Of a DNA stretch of 64,000 bases, positions 26,059 through 36,568 are shown in pieces. Each line of letters opens with the position of its first letter. Within the stretch, counting starts at the first letter, position 1. The stretch lies in NCBI GenBank assembly GCA_963702305.1, contig CAVPBX010000007.1, positions 310,001-374,000 of the forward strand, read 5' to 3'. Source of the DNA: PALSA-693 sp963702305. Lineage in GTDB: Bacteria > Actinomycetota > Acidimicrobiia > Acidimicrobiales > Palsa-688. The notes under the pieces were generated by a model. The model ran no database searches and was not told where the DNA came from. It saw only the letters and a list, made by a program, of their open reading frames with translations. Made by a program: the position numbers and the translations under genes.

Positions 26059-26836
26059 CTACTTGGGCTGGAGGCGCGCCGGCGCCGTCGATGCGGATGG
26101 TCTCGCCGTTCATGTAGCTGTTGGTGATCAGCTCCGTCGCCAGGCTGGCGAACTCGGCCGGGTAGCCCAGCCGGTCGGGGAACACCACGTCCCGCTTGAG
26201 CTTGGCCTTGAACTCCTCGGAGGCCTCGCCGGACCCATAGATGGGCGTGTCGATTAGCCCGGGGGCGATGGTGTTGATGCGCACGCCGACCACGGCCAGA
26301 TCCCGGGCGATCGGCAGGGTCATCCCCACCACTCCACCCTTCGATGCCGAGTAGGCGGCCTGACCGATCTGGCCGTCGAAGGCCGCCAGGGAGGCCGTGT
26401 TGACGATGGCGCCCCGCTCGCCGTCCACGAGTGGTTCCGTCTGGCTCATGGCCGTGGCCGCCAGCCGAACACAGTTGAAAGTGCCGATCAGGTTGATGGC
26501 GATGACCCTCGAGAAGGCATCCAGATTGTGGGCGGACTCGTAGCTGCCGTCCCGGCCGATCGTCCGGGACGCCCACCCGATGCCGGCGCAGTTGACCAGG
26601 CTCCGCAGCGGGCCGAGCTCCTTGGCCGCCTCGACTGCGGCGGTGACCTCGTCGGTCTTGGTCACGTCCGCGTGGGCGAAAATGCCGCCCAGTTCCTTGG
26701 CCAGCGTCTCACCCGCGGCGTCTTGCATGTCGAGCACGACCACCCGAGCGCCCCGCTCGGTAAGCAGGCGGGCCGTGGCCTCTCCGAGGCCGGACGCGCC
26801 CCCCGTCACGATGGCTGAAGTTCCTCGTATGTCCAT
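26059..26836 (-). CDS. Short-chain dehydrogenase (3-hydroxyacyl-CoA dehydrogenase type), frameshifted near the end
   Basis: About 258 aa. ATG 26836 starts MDIRGTSAIV; cofactor motif 'TGGASGLGEA', catalytic 'YSASKGGVVGM'. This SDR group contains type II 3-hydroxyacyl-CoA dehydrogenases, which fits the following enoyl-CoA hydratase. In the literal frame the SDR runs on into the hydratase, but dropping one base near 26079-26083 gives 'IDGAARLQPK' and a TAG at 26059, the usual end of this family. Confidence 0.83.
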
Positions 26837-26843
26837 GGCGGGC

Positions 26844-26849
26844 AGGCTA
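26844..26849 (-). promoter_or_regulatory. -10 box (TAGCCT) of a leaderless promoter
   Basis: On the minus strand TAGCCT ends 7 bp before ATG 26836. It would drive the SDR, hydratase, DsbA-like and DinB genes. Confidence 0.5.
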
Positions 26850-26907
26850 GGCGAGCGGCCCCGACAGACGGCAACCCGCCAGACCCCTGGCGCACTGGGG
26901 CGGCGCC

Positions 26908-26913
26908 TAGATT
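26908..26913 (+). promoter_or_regulatory. -10 box (TAGATT) of a leaderless promoter for the polysaccharide locus
   Basis: TAGATT ends 8 bp before ATG 26922. In the literal sequence that ATG opens only a 5-codon frame (to TGA at 26937), which is one reason to suspect a missing G right after it. Confidence 0.45.
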
Positions 26914-26921
26914 TGGGCATC

Positions 26922-28678
26922 ATGAGGGCAGCATTCTGAGGGTCGGTCGGCGTCGCGTTCGGGTCCCGTGGTGGCTGGTGGCAGTGGTGATCGGGGCGGG
27001 CGTGGCGGGCTGGGCCGTGTTCGTGACGTTGCAGGTGCTGGCGGCCGGACACGCCGATCAGCGTGGGCTCGCCGCGGTCAATCAAGCCCGCGGCGAGCTG
27101 TCCGCGTCCGACCTGATGGCCGGCCGGGCCCTGGGTCCGTTGGCCGTGGCCCAAGCGGACTTCCATCACGCCCACGGGTTGCTGGGATCGGCCTGGTTGG
27201 CCCCGGTCCGGATCCTGCCGGTGATCGGACGGCAGGTCACGTCCGTCGACGATCTGTCCGCCAGCGCCGAGCGGGTCGCCCAGGTCGGCCAGACCACCGT
27301 CTCTGGGGTGGGCGCGGCCCTCAAGCGGCCGCACCTGAGCGGGCCGCAGCGAGTGGCCGTGCTGGCCGACCTGTCCTCGGTGGCCGGCCGGGCCGACGAG
27401 CAGCTGGGTGGGCTGTCCTATGGCCCCAGCAAGGGGCTGATCGGGGCCGTCGCCCGGCGCCGGTCCGAGCTCATCAACGACGTCGCCAAAGTCCGGTCGG
27501 AGCTCAACAAAGCCGCCTTGGTGACGGGCGTGGTCGGCCACCAGATGACCGCCGGCGCCCGCTACCTGGTGTTGGAGGCCAACAACGCCGAGATGCGGTC
27601 GGGGTCGGGCATGCTCCTCCAGGCGGGGGTGCTGACGGTCGGGGGCGGCGACCTGGTGCTGGGCCCGACGCGTCCGACGGGCGACCTCACCCTGTCACCG
27701 CCTGGGGTCCCGATCGGCGGCGATCTGGCCGCCCGCTGGGGATGGCTGCATCCCGGTCAGGATTGGCGCAATCTGGCCACCACCCCGCAGTTCGATGTCA
27801 CGGCCCCGTTGGCCGCCCAGATGTGGCAGGCCGCCACCGGCCAGCACGTCGACGGGGTCCTCGTCCTCGACGACGTCGCCATCCAGGCGCTGCTGGCGGC
27901 CACCGGTCCGGTGTCGGTCGGCAGCACGACCGTCGGGCCGGACAACGCCTTGACGTTCCTGACCAAGACGCAGTATCTCCAGCCCGACGAGACCGTCCGC
28001 AAGGAGGAGTTGGGCGCCCTCGCCCAGGCCGCGGTGGCCAGCGTCGAGCACGGCCAGGGCAGCCTCTCGACCATGGCGACCGGGCTCGCCGCGGCCACCG
28101 CCGGCCGCCATGTCCTGCTGTGGTCGTCCGACGTCAGCGTGGAGAGCGCCTACCGCACCCTCGGCGTGGCCGGCACCGTCGCTCCCGACGACCTCCTGGT
28201 CGGGGTGCTCAACGGCGGGGCCAACAAACTCGACCCCTACCTGAGCGTCCAGATCCAGCTGTCCCTGCGACCGGCCGCCGCGGCCACCCAGGTCACCGTC
28301 CGGGTCGACGTCGCCAACGATGCGCCCACCGGTCTGCCGCCGTACGTGACCGGAGAGGCCGCCTCCTTGGCAGCGCTGCGCCAACAGCCGGGCGTCTACG
28401 CCGGGCTGCTGAGCGCCAACCTGCCGGGTAGCGCCACCAACGGCGGCATCGCCGGCTACTCGTCGCTGGCGGCCGCGGGTCGCGAGGGTCCGCTGACGGT
28501 ATTGGCCGTGCCCTTCCGACTCCAGCCCGGCCACCGGCAGGAATTCGTGGTCACCTTCCATCTGCCCGGCCGGCACGGCGCTTTCGAGGTCATCCCCTCC
28601 GCCCGGCTCCCGAGTGTCACGTGGCAAACCCCGAAGGCCACCTTCACCGACAGCCAGCCGCACCAGGTCTCGTACTGA
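26922..28678 (+). CDS. DUF4012 membrane-anchored protein, first gene of the polysaccharide locus
   Basis: N-terminal transmembrane helix (WWLVAVVIGAGVAGWAVFV) followed by a long extracytoplasmic DUF4012 region. DUF4012 proteins are often found in actinobacterial exopolysaccharide clusters; function unknown. The literal frame first offers GTG at 26978, inside the helix. Adding one G to GGG at 26925-26927 joins ATG 26922 to the frame, giving the basic N-terminus 'MRGSILRVGRRRVRVPWW' expected before the helix. About 585 aa when corrected, 566 if started at 26978. Confidence 0.8.
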
Positions 28679-28680
28679 GC

Positions 28681-30180
28681 ATGCCCGAAGGGGAGGTCCC
28701 AGGCATCACCGATGCCCGCCGGCGTTGGCGGCGAGCCCGTCCCCTCGGCCCCGGCCGGCCGGCGGTGGCGTCGTCACTGGCGATGGGTGCCGGTTTGCTG
28801 ACCGCCGGCCGTTACGGCGTGGCCTTGCTGGGGTGGGCAGGCACGTTGGTGCTGGTGCGGGTCTTGTCGCCGCAGGCGTGGGGCGAGTACTCCCTGATCT
28901 TCAGCGTCATGGCCCTGATCGGGACCGTCGCCGACCTGCAAGTTGGCCGCATCGTAGTGCGGGAGTTCCAAACGGCCACGGACGAGCTGGAGGAGACCCT
29001 GGGCTCGTTTGTCACCCTCCGGCTCAGCGTTGGCGCCGTCTGCTACGGCGCCGCGCTCGTCGTCGTGTGGGTTGGCGGCTACCCGACGATCGTCCTGGCC
29101 GCGATGGCCGCCGCGGCCCTGGTGCTCGTGGTGGGGTCCGCGGACGCGGCTCTGTACATCTTCTTCACCTCCCAGATGTGGATGCGGACCTTGGCGGTGG
29201 CCAATGTGCTGGCCCAAATGTCGCAACTGGCGCTGACCGTCGGGCTGGCGTTGGCCGGCTTCCACGGCCTGGTGATCTTCACCGTCCCCGCCATCCTGTT
29301 CGAGCTGGTGTTCGTGGCGTGGCTGATTCGAGCGATGCGAGGCCTCATCCGGGTCCGGCTCCGCTTCCACACCGCCCGCTGGTGGCGATGGCTCAAGGAG
29401 GCGGCGCTCCTGTCCGTCGGGGCCGCCCTCGGATCCATCTACATGCAGGTCGACACCATCATGCTGTCCAAACTGGCCGATCTACCGGCGGTGGGCATCT
29501 ATGCCATCGGGTCGAAGTTCGCCAACCTCGTAGGGGCGGTATCCACCGCGGTGAGCACCAGCCTGCTGGTGTCGCTGACGAAGACCTGGCCCGAAGAACC
29601 CGAGGCGTTCGTGACCGCGTTCCGGCGGGCGTTCCTGCTGTTGCTGGTAGCCGGGACGGCCTTGTTGCTGGACTTCGGAGCCTTCGCCACGCCGGTGGTC
29701 CGCTTGCTCTACGGCCATCACTACACGGCCGGCGCCGGAGCCGCGGTGGGACTGGTGGGAGCCGAAGTGCTGAGCTTCTTCTCTGACTTGTGTTTCGTGG
29801 CCCTGGTGGCGATGGGGCGCAACGCTCCCTACCTCGTGGCGGCCGCGCTGGGGGTGGTTGTCAACGTCAGCGTCAACCTGGTGGTGATTCCCCGGTGGTC
29901 GTACAACGGTGCCAGCGGGGCCACCATGATCACCGAGGCCCTGGTGCTGGCGGTCCTGGCTGGAGTGTTGTGGCGCAAAGGCCCGGCTGGCGAGTGGCTG
30001 CCCTGGCGCCCCGCGATCAAGGTGGTTGGAGCGGCCGCGGCGATGGCCGCCGTCGCCTTCTCCGTACGTACGCACCTGCCGTGGGAGGCCGCCGCGGCCG
30101 CCGCGACCGCGGTGTACGTGGCCGTCCTGCACGTCATTCGGGTGGACGGCGAAGGGGGCCTCCGGGCGTTGATCCGGTGA
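28681..30180 (+). CDS. Wzx-like polysaccharide flippase (MATE/MVF-type)
   Basis: 499 aa with 12-14 hydrophobic helices. 'PQAWGEYSLIFSVMALIGTVADL' near the N-terminus and 'QVDTIMLSKLADLPAVGIY' in the middle are characteristic of polysaccharide exporters. It flips the lipid-linked repeat unit. ATG 28681 is 2 bp after the DUF4012 stop; the frame extends upstream but only antisense or overlapping. Convergent with the next gene, overlapping its end by 47 bp. Confidence 0.88.
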   Translation: MPEGEVPGITDARRRWRRARPLGPGRPAVASSLAMGAGLLTAGRYGVALLGWAGTLVLVRVLSPQAWGEYSLIFSVMALIGTVADLQVGRIVVREFQTATDELEETLGSFVTLRLSVGAVCYGAALVVVWVGGYPTIVLAAMAAAALVLVVGSADAALYIFFTSQMWMRTLAVANVLAQMSQLALTVGLALAGFHGLVIFTVPAILFELVFVAWLIRAMRGLIRVRLRFHTARWWRWLKEAALLSVGAALGSIYMQVDTIMLSKLADLPAVGIYAIGSKFANLVGAVSTAVSTSLLVSLTKTWPEEPEAFVTAFRRAFLLLLVAGTALLLDFGAFATPVVRLLYGHHYTAGAGAAVGLVGAEVLSFFSDLCFVALVAMGRNAPYLVAAALGVVVNVSVNLVVIPRWSYNGASGATMITEALVLAVLAGVLWRKGPAGEWLPWRPAIKVVGAAAAMAAVAFSVRTHLPWEAAAAAATAVYVAVLHVIRVDGEGGLRALIR

Positions 30181-31285
30181 CGGACAAGGCGCCGACTGCG
30201 TCATAAAATCGAGAGCGGAAGGTCTCCGGCGAGAACCTTTCCGCGTGTCGCCGTATGACATCCGGCTCGAAGCGGGAAGGATCAAAGGCGCGGAGGGCCC
30301 GGGCCAGCGCGTCGACGTCGTCCTCTCCTCGCTCATGCGCGTACAGGCTGCCGGTGACGCCGTCGACGACCGAATCCAAGACGCCACCACCGGCCCAGGC
30401 CACCACGGGCGCCCCGCACGCTTGCGCTTCGACCGGAACGATCCCGAAGTCCTCTTCGCCCGGGAAGACCAGCGCTCGACACCGGCGGAACAGGTTGCGG
30501 AGGGTTTCGCCGTCGACTGCTCCCCGCACCTCGATGCCGGGGCCGGCGATGGACGCCAGACTGGACGCGCCGCGACCGCCGCCGGCGACCACCAGGCGGA
30601 CTCCCGCCCGGCGAGCCGCCATGACGGCCACCTCCGGCTTCTTGTACGGGACCAGGCGGCCCGCATACAGGAAGAAGTCCTCCCGGTCGATCCCCCCGTC
30701 CGGGGTGAAGTAGTGGACGTCCACCGGTGGGGGGATGACTGTCGAGGTGCGGCCCCACCAGCGGCGGACCCGCTCGGCGACGTGCCGCGAATTGACCACC
30801 AGGAGATCGGGACGCTGCGCGGCCCGTCGGTCAGCCCAGCGCTGGGTGCCGGCAAAGGCGGCCAAGGCGAGCCGGCCGGTTCGACTCGCAACCTCGTGGC
30901 GGCGAAAGGCTGGATCCCACAGCCAGCGCCCCGGGGTGTGGGTATACGAGACCATGGTCGCCCCCGGCGGACACCGGACCCGGTTGGCGAAGGCGTGGTG
31001 GCTGGTAACCACCAGATCGACCGGGCCCAGATCGAGGGTGGACATGCAGGCCGGCAGAAGCGGCAGCAGGTGCGCGTAGGTGGGCCCGCCGCGGTACAGG
31101 TGCTGCAGCCAACCGGTCCGGATGGTCGCCCCGGCGAGCCCCGCGGGCAGCGCCGCCCGGTCCAGGATCGGGGTCCAGATGGTGGCCTCGGGCCACATGG
31201 CGTGCAGTTGTTCGACGACGCGCTCGGAGCCGCCCAACTCGGTGAATCGTTCGTGGACGATTGCGACCCGGCTCGGGTCGGTCAC
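30134..31285 (-). CDS. Glycosyltransferase family 4
   Basis: 383 aa GT-B enzyme. 'GGSERVVEQLHAM' (acceptor loop), 'YAGRLVPYKKPEVAV' and the donor-binding 'EEDFGIVPVEAQACGAP' with E-x7-E are visible. Resembles mannosyl/rhamnosyltransferases. GTG start overlaps the stop of the Wzz/kinase gene (GTGA), so it is translated with it. Confidence 0.9.
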   Translation of the reverse strand: MTDPSRVAIVHERFTELGGSERVVEQLHAMWPEATIWTPILDRAALPAGLAGATIRTGWLQHLYRGGPTYAHLLPLLPACMSTLDLGPVDLVVTSHHAFANRVRCPPGATMVSYTHTPGRWLWDPAFRRHEVASRTGRLALAAFAGTQRWADRRAAQRPDLLVVNSRHVAERVRRWWGRTSTVIPPPVDVHYFTPDGGIDREDFFLYAGRLVPYKKPEVAVMAARRAGVRLVVAGGGRGASSLASIAGPGIEVRGAVDGETLRNLFRRCRALVFPGEEDFGIVPVEAQACGAPVVAWAGGGVLDSVVDGVTGSLYAHERGEDDVDALARALRAFDPSRFEPDVIRRHAERFSPETFRSRFYDAVGALSVTGSTPGGPLRRPPE

Positions 31286-32795
31286 GACCCCCGGCCGGCC
31301 GGCGCGGGACGGCGCGCCAACCAACGGTTCTGCCGCGACTTGCTGTAGACCCCATAGTCGTAGCCGCCGGCGGCGCCCCGGGACGACCGGTTGAGCACAA
31401 TGCCCAGCGGCTTGGCGCCGACCTGGTGGAGCTGATCCAGCGTCCGCCGCAGCGACCGACGGCGACCGCCCCGGGCGTCGACCACCACGATGACGGCGTC
31501 GCATTGGGCGGCGATGCTCAGGGCGTCGGAGAACAATCCCTCCGGCGGGCTGTCGACCACGAGTAGTTCGGTGTTGGCGGGTCCGGTCGTTGCCAACGGG
31601 AGCAGCACCCGGCGGGCCAGAGCGCCGGCGAGCAAGCCGGGGGGATCGGCCACCGGCTGACCGGCGGGCATGACCATCAAACCCGGGTGGGCAGCCAGCG
31701 GGTGCACGCCCACCCGGGGATCGGCCCCGGCGAGGACTTCGCTCAGACCTGGGCTCTTCGGAACGTCGAGACGCTCGTGAATGGCCGGCCGGCGCATGTC
31801 GCCGTCCACGATGACGACCGATGCGCCGATCTCGGCCACCGCGAACGCCAAGTGGATGGAGACAAACGACTTGCCGACCCCGGGCTCGGTACTGACGACC
31901 GCCACGCTCCGGATCCGCTCGGCCTCGCCCATGAAGAGCAGGGCGGTGCGCACCTTGCGGAACGCTTCGATCACGTCCTTGTCGTTGCCGGCCGGGACGT
32001 GGGCCAGGACGGCCAACCCGGTTGCTTTGGTGACCTCGTCCTCGAGCCGGTCGGTGGGGAACCGATCGCTCAACACCTCGAGGAGCACCGCCAGTTCGGA
32101 GCAGACGACCAGGGCGGTGAGGAAGCCCAGCAGGGCGTCCCGGGTGGGTTTCGGTGAAATCGCGCCGCCGGTGGACCGGGCCGGAGCGACCAGGTTGATC
32201 TGGTCCAGGGGCTGTGACTGCTGATTGGTGGCGATCTGCTCCAGGGCCTGGAGCTGCGCCTGCAGCCCCGCCTGCCGGCTGGAGCCGGCGGGCACCGCCG
32301 CCAGTTGGCTGGTGATGTTGTTGATCTGCGTGTCGACCTTCTTGAGTTGAGAGGTGAGGGCCGTCTCTTGCTGGGCAGTGACCGCCGCCGTCAGGGCGTC
32401 TGCCTCGCCCTGGGCCAGGGCCGTGGCGGCCTCCGGCGAGGGTCCGGTGGCGGTCACCGTGATAAAGCCGACGGTGCTCGACGCGCTGCCACGGAGAGCC
32501 GCGCGCTGGCTGCAGACTCGCTGAGGGGCAGATGGGCCCCCGAGGCCGCGGCCTGGACAACCGGCGCGGTCTTGGCCAGTTGGGCATAGGTCGCGGCCAA
32601 GAAGACCGCGTCGCTCTGCGACGCCCCGACGCCGGAGGAGACCTGCCCGGGCGTCACACTGAGCTGGGCCTGCGCCTGGTAGACCTTCGACTGGGCATTG
32701 AACCAGGCGTAGACCGCCACGGCGACGACCACGGCGACGGCAATAACCAGCCACTTACGCCGCCAGATGATCTGGAAATGGTCGCGGAGGTTCAT
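31282..32795 (-). CDS. Wzz/BY-kinase polysaccharide co-polymerase, frameshifted
   Basis: Chain-length determinant fused to a bacterial tyrosine kinase. From ATG 32795: cytosolic start, helix 'WLVIAVAVVVAVAVYAW', periplasmic coiled-coil domain, second helix 'LLGFLTALVVCSELAVLL', then kinase with Walker A 'STEPGVGKS', Walker A' 'VVIVDGDMRRP', Walker B 'LLVVDSPP' and a Tyr-rich tail ('GGYDYGVYSK'). The first frame stops at 32454; the rest is in another frame. Adding one base near 32489-32491 gives 'RLSVGSASSTVGFITV', the normal continuation. About 504 aa corrected. It controls polymer length with the Wzy next door. Confidence 0.85.
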
Positions 32796-32844
32796 ATTTG
32801 CCCGACTGTCGCCCGTCCCCGTGGTCCCTAGGTTCCCGTGACTC

Positions 32845-32850
32845 TATCCT
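32845..32850 (+). promoter_or_regulatory. -10 box (TATCCT) of a leaderless promoter for wzy
   Basis: TATCCT ends 8 bp before ATG 32859, which supports that start over GTG 32838. The gap to the divergent Wzz gene is only about 60 bp. Confidence 0.45.
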
Positions 32851-32858
32851 TTGACCGG

Positions 32859-34250
32859 ATGGCGATGACTCTCACCCCGGTCGGCGTTCGACCCGACCCC
32901 GGCGCCGGCGGGCCGAGAATCCCGATGCCCGTGGTCCTCGCCGTCGGAGGCGTGGTGGTCCTGGCCGCGGTCGTCGCCGGCCACGGGACGGTCGCCCTGG
33001 CCGCTGCGGTCTTGGCGCCGGTGGTGCCGCTGCTCCTCCTGCGGCCCCAGCGCGGGGTGCTGGCCATGGCGGCCCTGGCCCCGTTCGACGGCCTTCTGGA
33101 TTTGCTGCCGCATTCCGGTTCGCTCCACGTCTGGAAGGAAGCGTTGGTCATCGGCACCCTGCTGGCGACGTTCGTGGCGCCCGCCGGCACCCGCCGGACC
33201 GGCCGCGCCAGTCTTCCCGGCTGGTACCCCGCCGTGGCCGCCCTTCTTCTCCTGGGTGCGATCTCGGCGGTTTTGGTCGGGCGCAGCCAGGGGACCACGG
33301 GATACCGGATCGATTTCTTCTACATACTGTTGGCCTGGGCCATCTGGCGATGCCCACCCTCGGCTACCGATCGCGACCGCCTGGTAACGATCCTCATGTT
33401 CGATGGGGCCGTCACTGGTCTCTTCGGGCTGTTCGATGAGGTGCTGGGCGGTGCCCGGTTGCACTCCATCGGCTTCGCGTACAACAGCACCATCCGCTTC
33501 GCGGGGGGCCACCTCCGGGCCTTTTCCACCTTCACCTACCAGTCGCCATTCGCCTATTTCCTCATGGTGGTCCTGCTCATCGGCGTGAGCCAGGCGTTGA
33601 CCGAGCCGGGCCGATTGCGGAATCGTCTCTTCCTCGGCACGCTGCCCGTCATGCTGGGAGGCTTGCTGTTTACGTTCGAGCGGGGCGCCTGGATCGGTCT
33701 CGCTGTCGGCTGCCTGTACCTCGGGATCCGGCGCCACCGCGGCGTGCTGATGGGCGTCCCGTTGGCCGCGTTGGTCCCGCTCTACTTGCCCGCCGGCATC
33801 ACCTCGACGGCGCTGTCCGGGCGCAGTCTGGGCGAACGCTCGAGCGGCTGGTCCGCCAACCTCCACCAGGTCGTGCTCCACCCCTTCGGCGCCGGCATCG
33901 GCGCCACGGGGGCGGCGGCGGAAAAAGTGGCGGGCCTGCAAACCCACAACCCGACGCCGCTCGCCACCTCCGTCATCTACCAACCGGACAACTACTACTA
34001 CAAGACCATCTACGAACTCGGCGTGATCGGGCTCTGGTTTCTCGTGCTGTTCCTCGTCGCCGCCTTCGTGTGGTGCGATCGGCTGGCCGTCCGGCTCCAG
34101 GGGCGAGACGCGGCGCTGGCCGACAGTGTGGCCGCATTCATCGTCGCCGCCATGGTGGCGTCCACGGTGTCCACCTTCTTCGAGATCTACCCGATGGACA
34201 TGATGACCTGGCTCCTGCTCGCGACCATTGCCACTTGCGACCGTCAATAG
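32859..34250 (+). CDS. O-antigen ligase/Wzy-like polysaccharide polymerase
   Basis: 463 aa polytopic protein with 10-12 helices and the long periplasmic loop near residues 320-385 ('TSTALSGRSLGERSSGW', 'NYYYKTIYELGVIGLW') typical of Wzy/WaaL proteins. It would polymerise the repeat unit outside the membrane. The next glycosyltransferase starts inside its last codons. Confidence 0.85.
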   Translation: MAMTLTPVGVRPDPGAGGPRIPMPVVLAVGGVVVLAAVVAGHGTVALAAAVLAPVVPLLLLRPQRGVLAMAALAPFDGLLDLLPHSGSLHVWKEALVIGTLLATFVAPAGTRRTGRASLPGWYPAVAALLLLGAISAVLVGRSQGTTGYRIDFFYILLAWAIWRCPPSATDRDRLVTILMFDGAVTGLFGLFDEVLGGARLHSIGFAYNSTIRFAGGHLRAFSTFTYQSPFAYFLMVVLLIGVSQALTEPGRLRNRLFLGTLPVMLGGLLFTFERGAWIGLAVGCLYLGIRRHRGVLMGVPLAALVPLYLPAGITSTALSGRSLGERSSGWSANLHQVVLHPFGAGIGATGAAAEKVAGLQTHNPTPLATSVIYQPDNYYYKTIYELGVIGLWFLVLFLVAAFVWCDRLAVRLQGRDAALADSVAAFIVAAMVASTVSTFFEIYPMDMMTWLLLATIATCDRQ

Positions 34251-35281
34251 CGTTCAACGCCCTGGCCTTGCGGCCAGGTGGCAGCGGAGTGCAGACGTAC
34301 ATCCGCGAGATCCTGGCGCACCTGGTGGCAGTGGTCGACGCCGGCATCACCGCCGCCGTCCAAGCCGACGCGGTGTCCGAGCTGCCGCCCGGCGTCCTGG
34401 CTCTATCGCGCCGTCCTTCCAACGGTGTGCGCCGGGCCGTCGCCGGCTTCCGCAGCCTCGGCCCCGCAGACCTGGTGCACGGCTTGGACGTCGACCTACC
34501 TCTCCGGCGCCGGTCGCCGATGGTGGCCACCATCCACGACCTGGCGGTGTTCGACGTCCCGTGGGCCTTTCCCAGAGTGCGCGCCGCCGGCGAACGGCTG
34601 CTCATCGCCGCGACCGCGCGGCGGGCCGACACGCTCATCGTCATGTCCGCCTTCACCGCCGAGCGAGTCAGAGCCCGATTCGGGCGGGACGCCACCGTGA
34701 TCCCGCTCGCCCCCGCACCCGACCTCGTCCCCCCGACCGACGCCCAGGTGCGAACGGTGCGCGAGCGTTATGCCCTGCCGGACCGCTTTGTCCTGCACGT
34801 CGGCAACATCGAGCCTCGCAAGGATGTGGCCGGTTTGGCCGCGGCCTGCCAGCGGGCTGACCTGCCCCTGGTGCTGGCCGGCGCCCGGGTGGGTGACGCG
34901 GTGGACGTGCCGGCATATGCCCGCCCCATCGGTTACGTGCCCGCCGACTACCTGGCCAGCCTGTATGGCGCGGCGACCGTCGTCTGCTACCCGACGCGCT
35001 ACGAGGGCTTCGGGCTCCCACCCGTGGAGGCGATGGCCTGTGGCGCCCCGGTGGTGGCGTCGAGGATCCCGCCCCTGCTGGAGGTCCTCGGTGACGGCGC
35101 GGAGCTGGTCGCCCCGGGTGACGTCGACGAACTGGCCCGGATCCTGCGCCGACTCTTCGACGACGAGGACCGCCGGCAGGCCCTCGCCGCCGCCGGTCAA
35201 CGGCGCGTCAGCAGCTTGAGCTGGGTGGCGGCCGCCACGGCTACCGCGTCGGTATACCGGTCCCACGGCATAGCGGTTTGA
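34235..35281 (+). CDS. Glycosyltransferase family 4 (second)
   Basis: 348 aa GT-B enzyme: 'GGSGVQTYIREIL', 'LHVGNIEPRKDV' and the donor site 'EGFGLPPVEAMACGAPVVAS'. No ATG or GTG is available at the right place; TTG 34235, 16 bp inside the wzy gene, gives 'LRPSIAFNALALRPGG' as expected for the family. Translation is probably coupled to wzy. Confidence 0.85.
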   Translation: MRPSIAFNALALRPGGSGVQTYIREILAHLVAVVDAGITAAVQADAVSELPPGVLALSRRPSNGVRRAVAGFRSLGPADLVHGLDVDLPLRRRSPMVATIHDLAVFDVPWAFPRVRAAGERLLIAATARRADTLIVMSAFTAERVRARFGRDATVIPLAPAPDLVPPTDAQVRTVRERYALPDRFVLHVGNIEPRKDVAGLAAACQRADLPLVLAGARVGDAVDVPAYARPIGYVPADYLASLYGAATVVCYPTRYEGFGLPPVEAMACGAPVVASRIPPLLEVLGDGAELVAPGDVDELARILRRLFDDEDRRQALAAAGQRRVSSLSWVAAATATASVYRSHGIAV

Positions 35282-35429
35282 TCCGAGTGGCCACCGCCGG
35301 CGCCAATTACAGTCGTCGTAGCTTTTCCCCCCGAGACGGACGCGAAATCGAGCACCGCTGACCCAGTCGAACGGCAATCCCCGACCGTACGCCCTGCGCT
35401 ATCCCCGTCTCCGGACGGTCACCCCGGCC

Positions 35430-36564
35430 GTGGTCGTCGACGCGGCTCGGCGCATCCGGCAGTTGTCGCGGGCGAGGGAACCTCGACTCGGCGCCTATTC
35501 GCCGCGGTCGACCCTGGTGCTGCCGGCGCACTTTCCCACCCGGGCCCAGTTTCCCGCCATCGACTTTCACACCCATCTGGGCCGGTGGTTGTCTGCCGCC
35601 GGAGGATGGATGGAGCCCGACCTCGGCGCCCTCCTCGCTCGCATGGACGCCTGCAACGTCAATGCGCTGGTCAACCTCGACGGGATGTGGGATGGCGAGC
35701 TGGAGGAGAACCTCGATCGGTACGACCGATCCTGGCCGGGGCGCTTCTTCACGTTCTGCCAGCTGGACTGGCGGCTGCTCGAACGACCCAACGGCCCCGA
35801 CCTGTTGGTCAAGTCGCTCGAACGCTCGACCGCGGCCGGGGCACGCGGCCTCAAAGTGTGGAAAGACCTCGGCATGGAGGTGACGGTCGAAGGCCGGCGG
35901 ATCCTGCCCGACGACGCCATGCTCGACCCCGTGTGGGAGGCGGCCGGAGGCCTCGGTATCCCGGTCCTCATCCACGTCGCCGACCCGCTCGCGTTCTTCC
36001 AGCCCGTCGACGCTCACAACGAACGGCTCGAGGAGCTCCTCCATCACCCGTCGAATTCCCGCCAGGCGGGCGGGCTGGACGAGTTCTACCGGCTGATATC
36101 CGCTCTGCAACACCTGGTTTCGTCCCACCCGTCCACCACGTTCGTAGGCGCCCACGCCGCCTTCGCGGAGAACCTGGGGTGGGTGTCCCACCTCCTCGAC
36201 AACTGTCCCAACTTCTACATCGACATGGGGGCCCGGGCGGCCGAGCTGGGGCGCCAGCCGCGGGCGGCGCAGTCCCTCATGGTGCGGCACTCCGATCGGG
36301 TCCTGTTCGGGACCGACATCTTCCCGTCGAGCACCAGCGCTTACCAGACATATTTCCGCTTGCTGGAGACGGCAGATGAGGCGTTCCCGTACTCCGACGC
36401 ACCCGTCCCCGGGCAAGGGCGCTGGGCGATCTACGGGCTGGCCCTTCCCGAGGCCGTCCTGGAGAAGATCTACTACGCGAACGCGGCGCCGGCTGCTCGG
36501 CCTCTGCCGCCCGGAGCCGGCCCCGACGGCCGACCCAGCCGGCGACGGGCGCGGCCAACCCTGA
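35430..36564 (+). CDS. Amidohydrolase-2 family metal-dependent hydrolase, frameshifted near the end
   Basis: TIM-barrel amidohydrolase: 'AIDFHTHLGRW' (HxH), 'IPVLIHVADP' (His) and 'DRVLFGTDIFP' (Asp). The family covers decarboxylases and hydrolases such as ACMSD. The literal frame runs to 36605 and overlaps the convergent gene; removing one base near 36486 gives 'YANAARLLGLCRPEP', the standard C-terminus, and a stop at 36564 with no overlap. About 377 aa corrected. The start is uncertain: GTG 35430 is the only in-frame candidate nearby. Its role within a polysaccharide locus is unclear. Confidence 0.8.
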
Positions 36565-36568
36565 GCCC

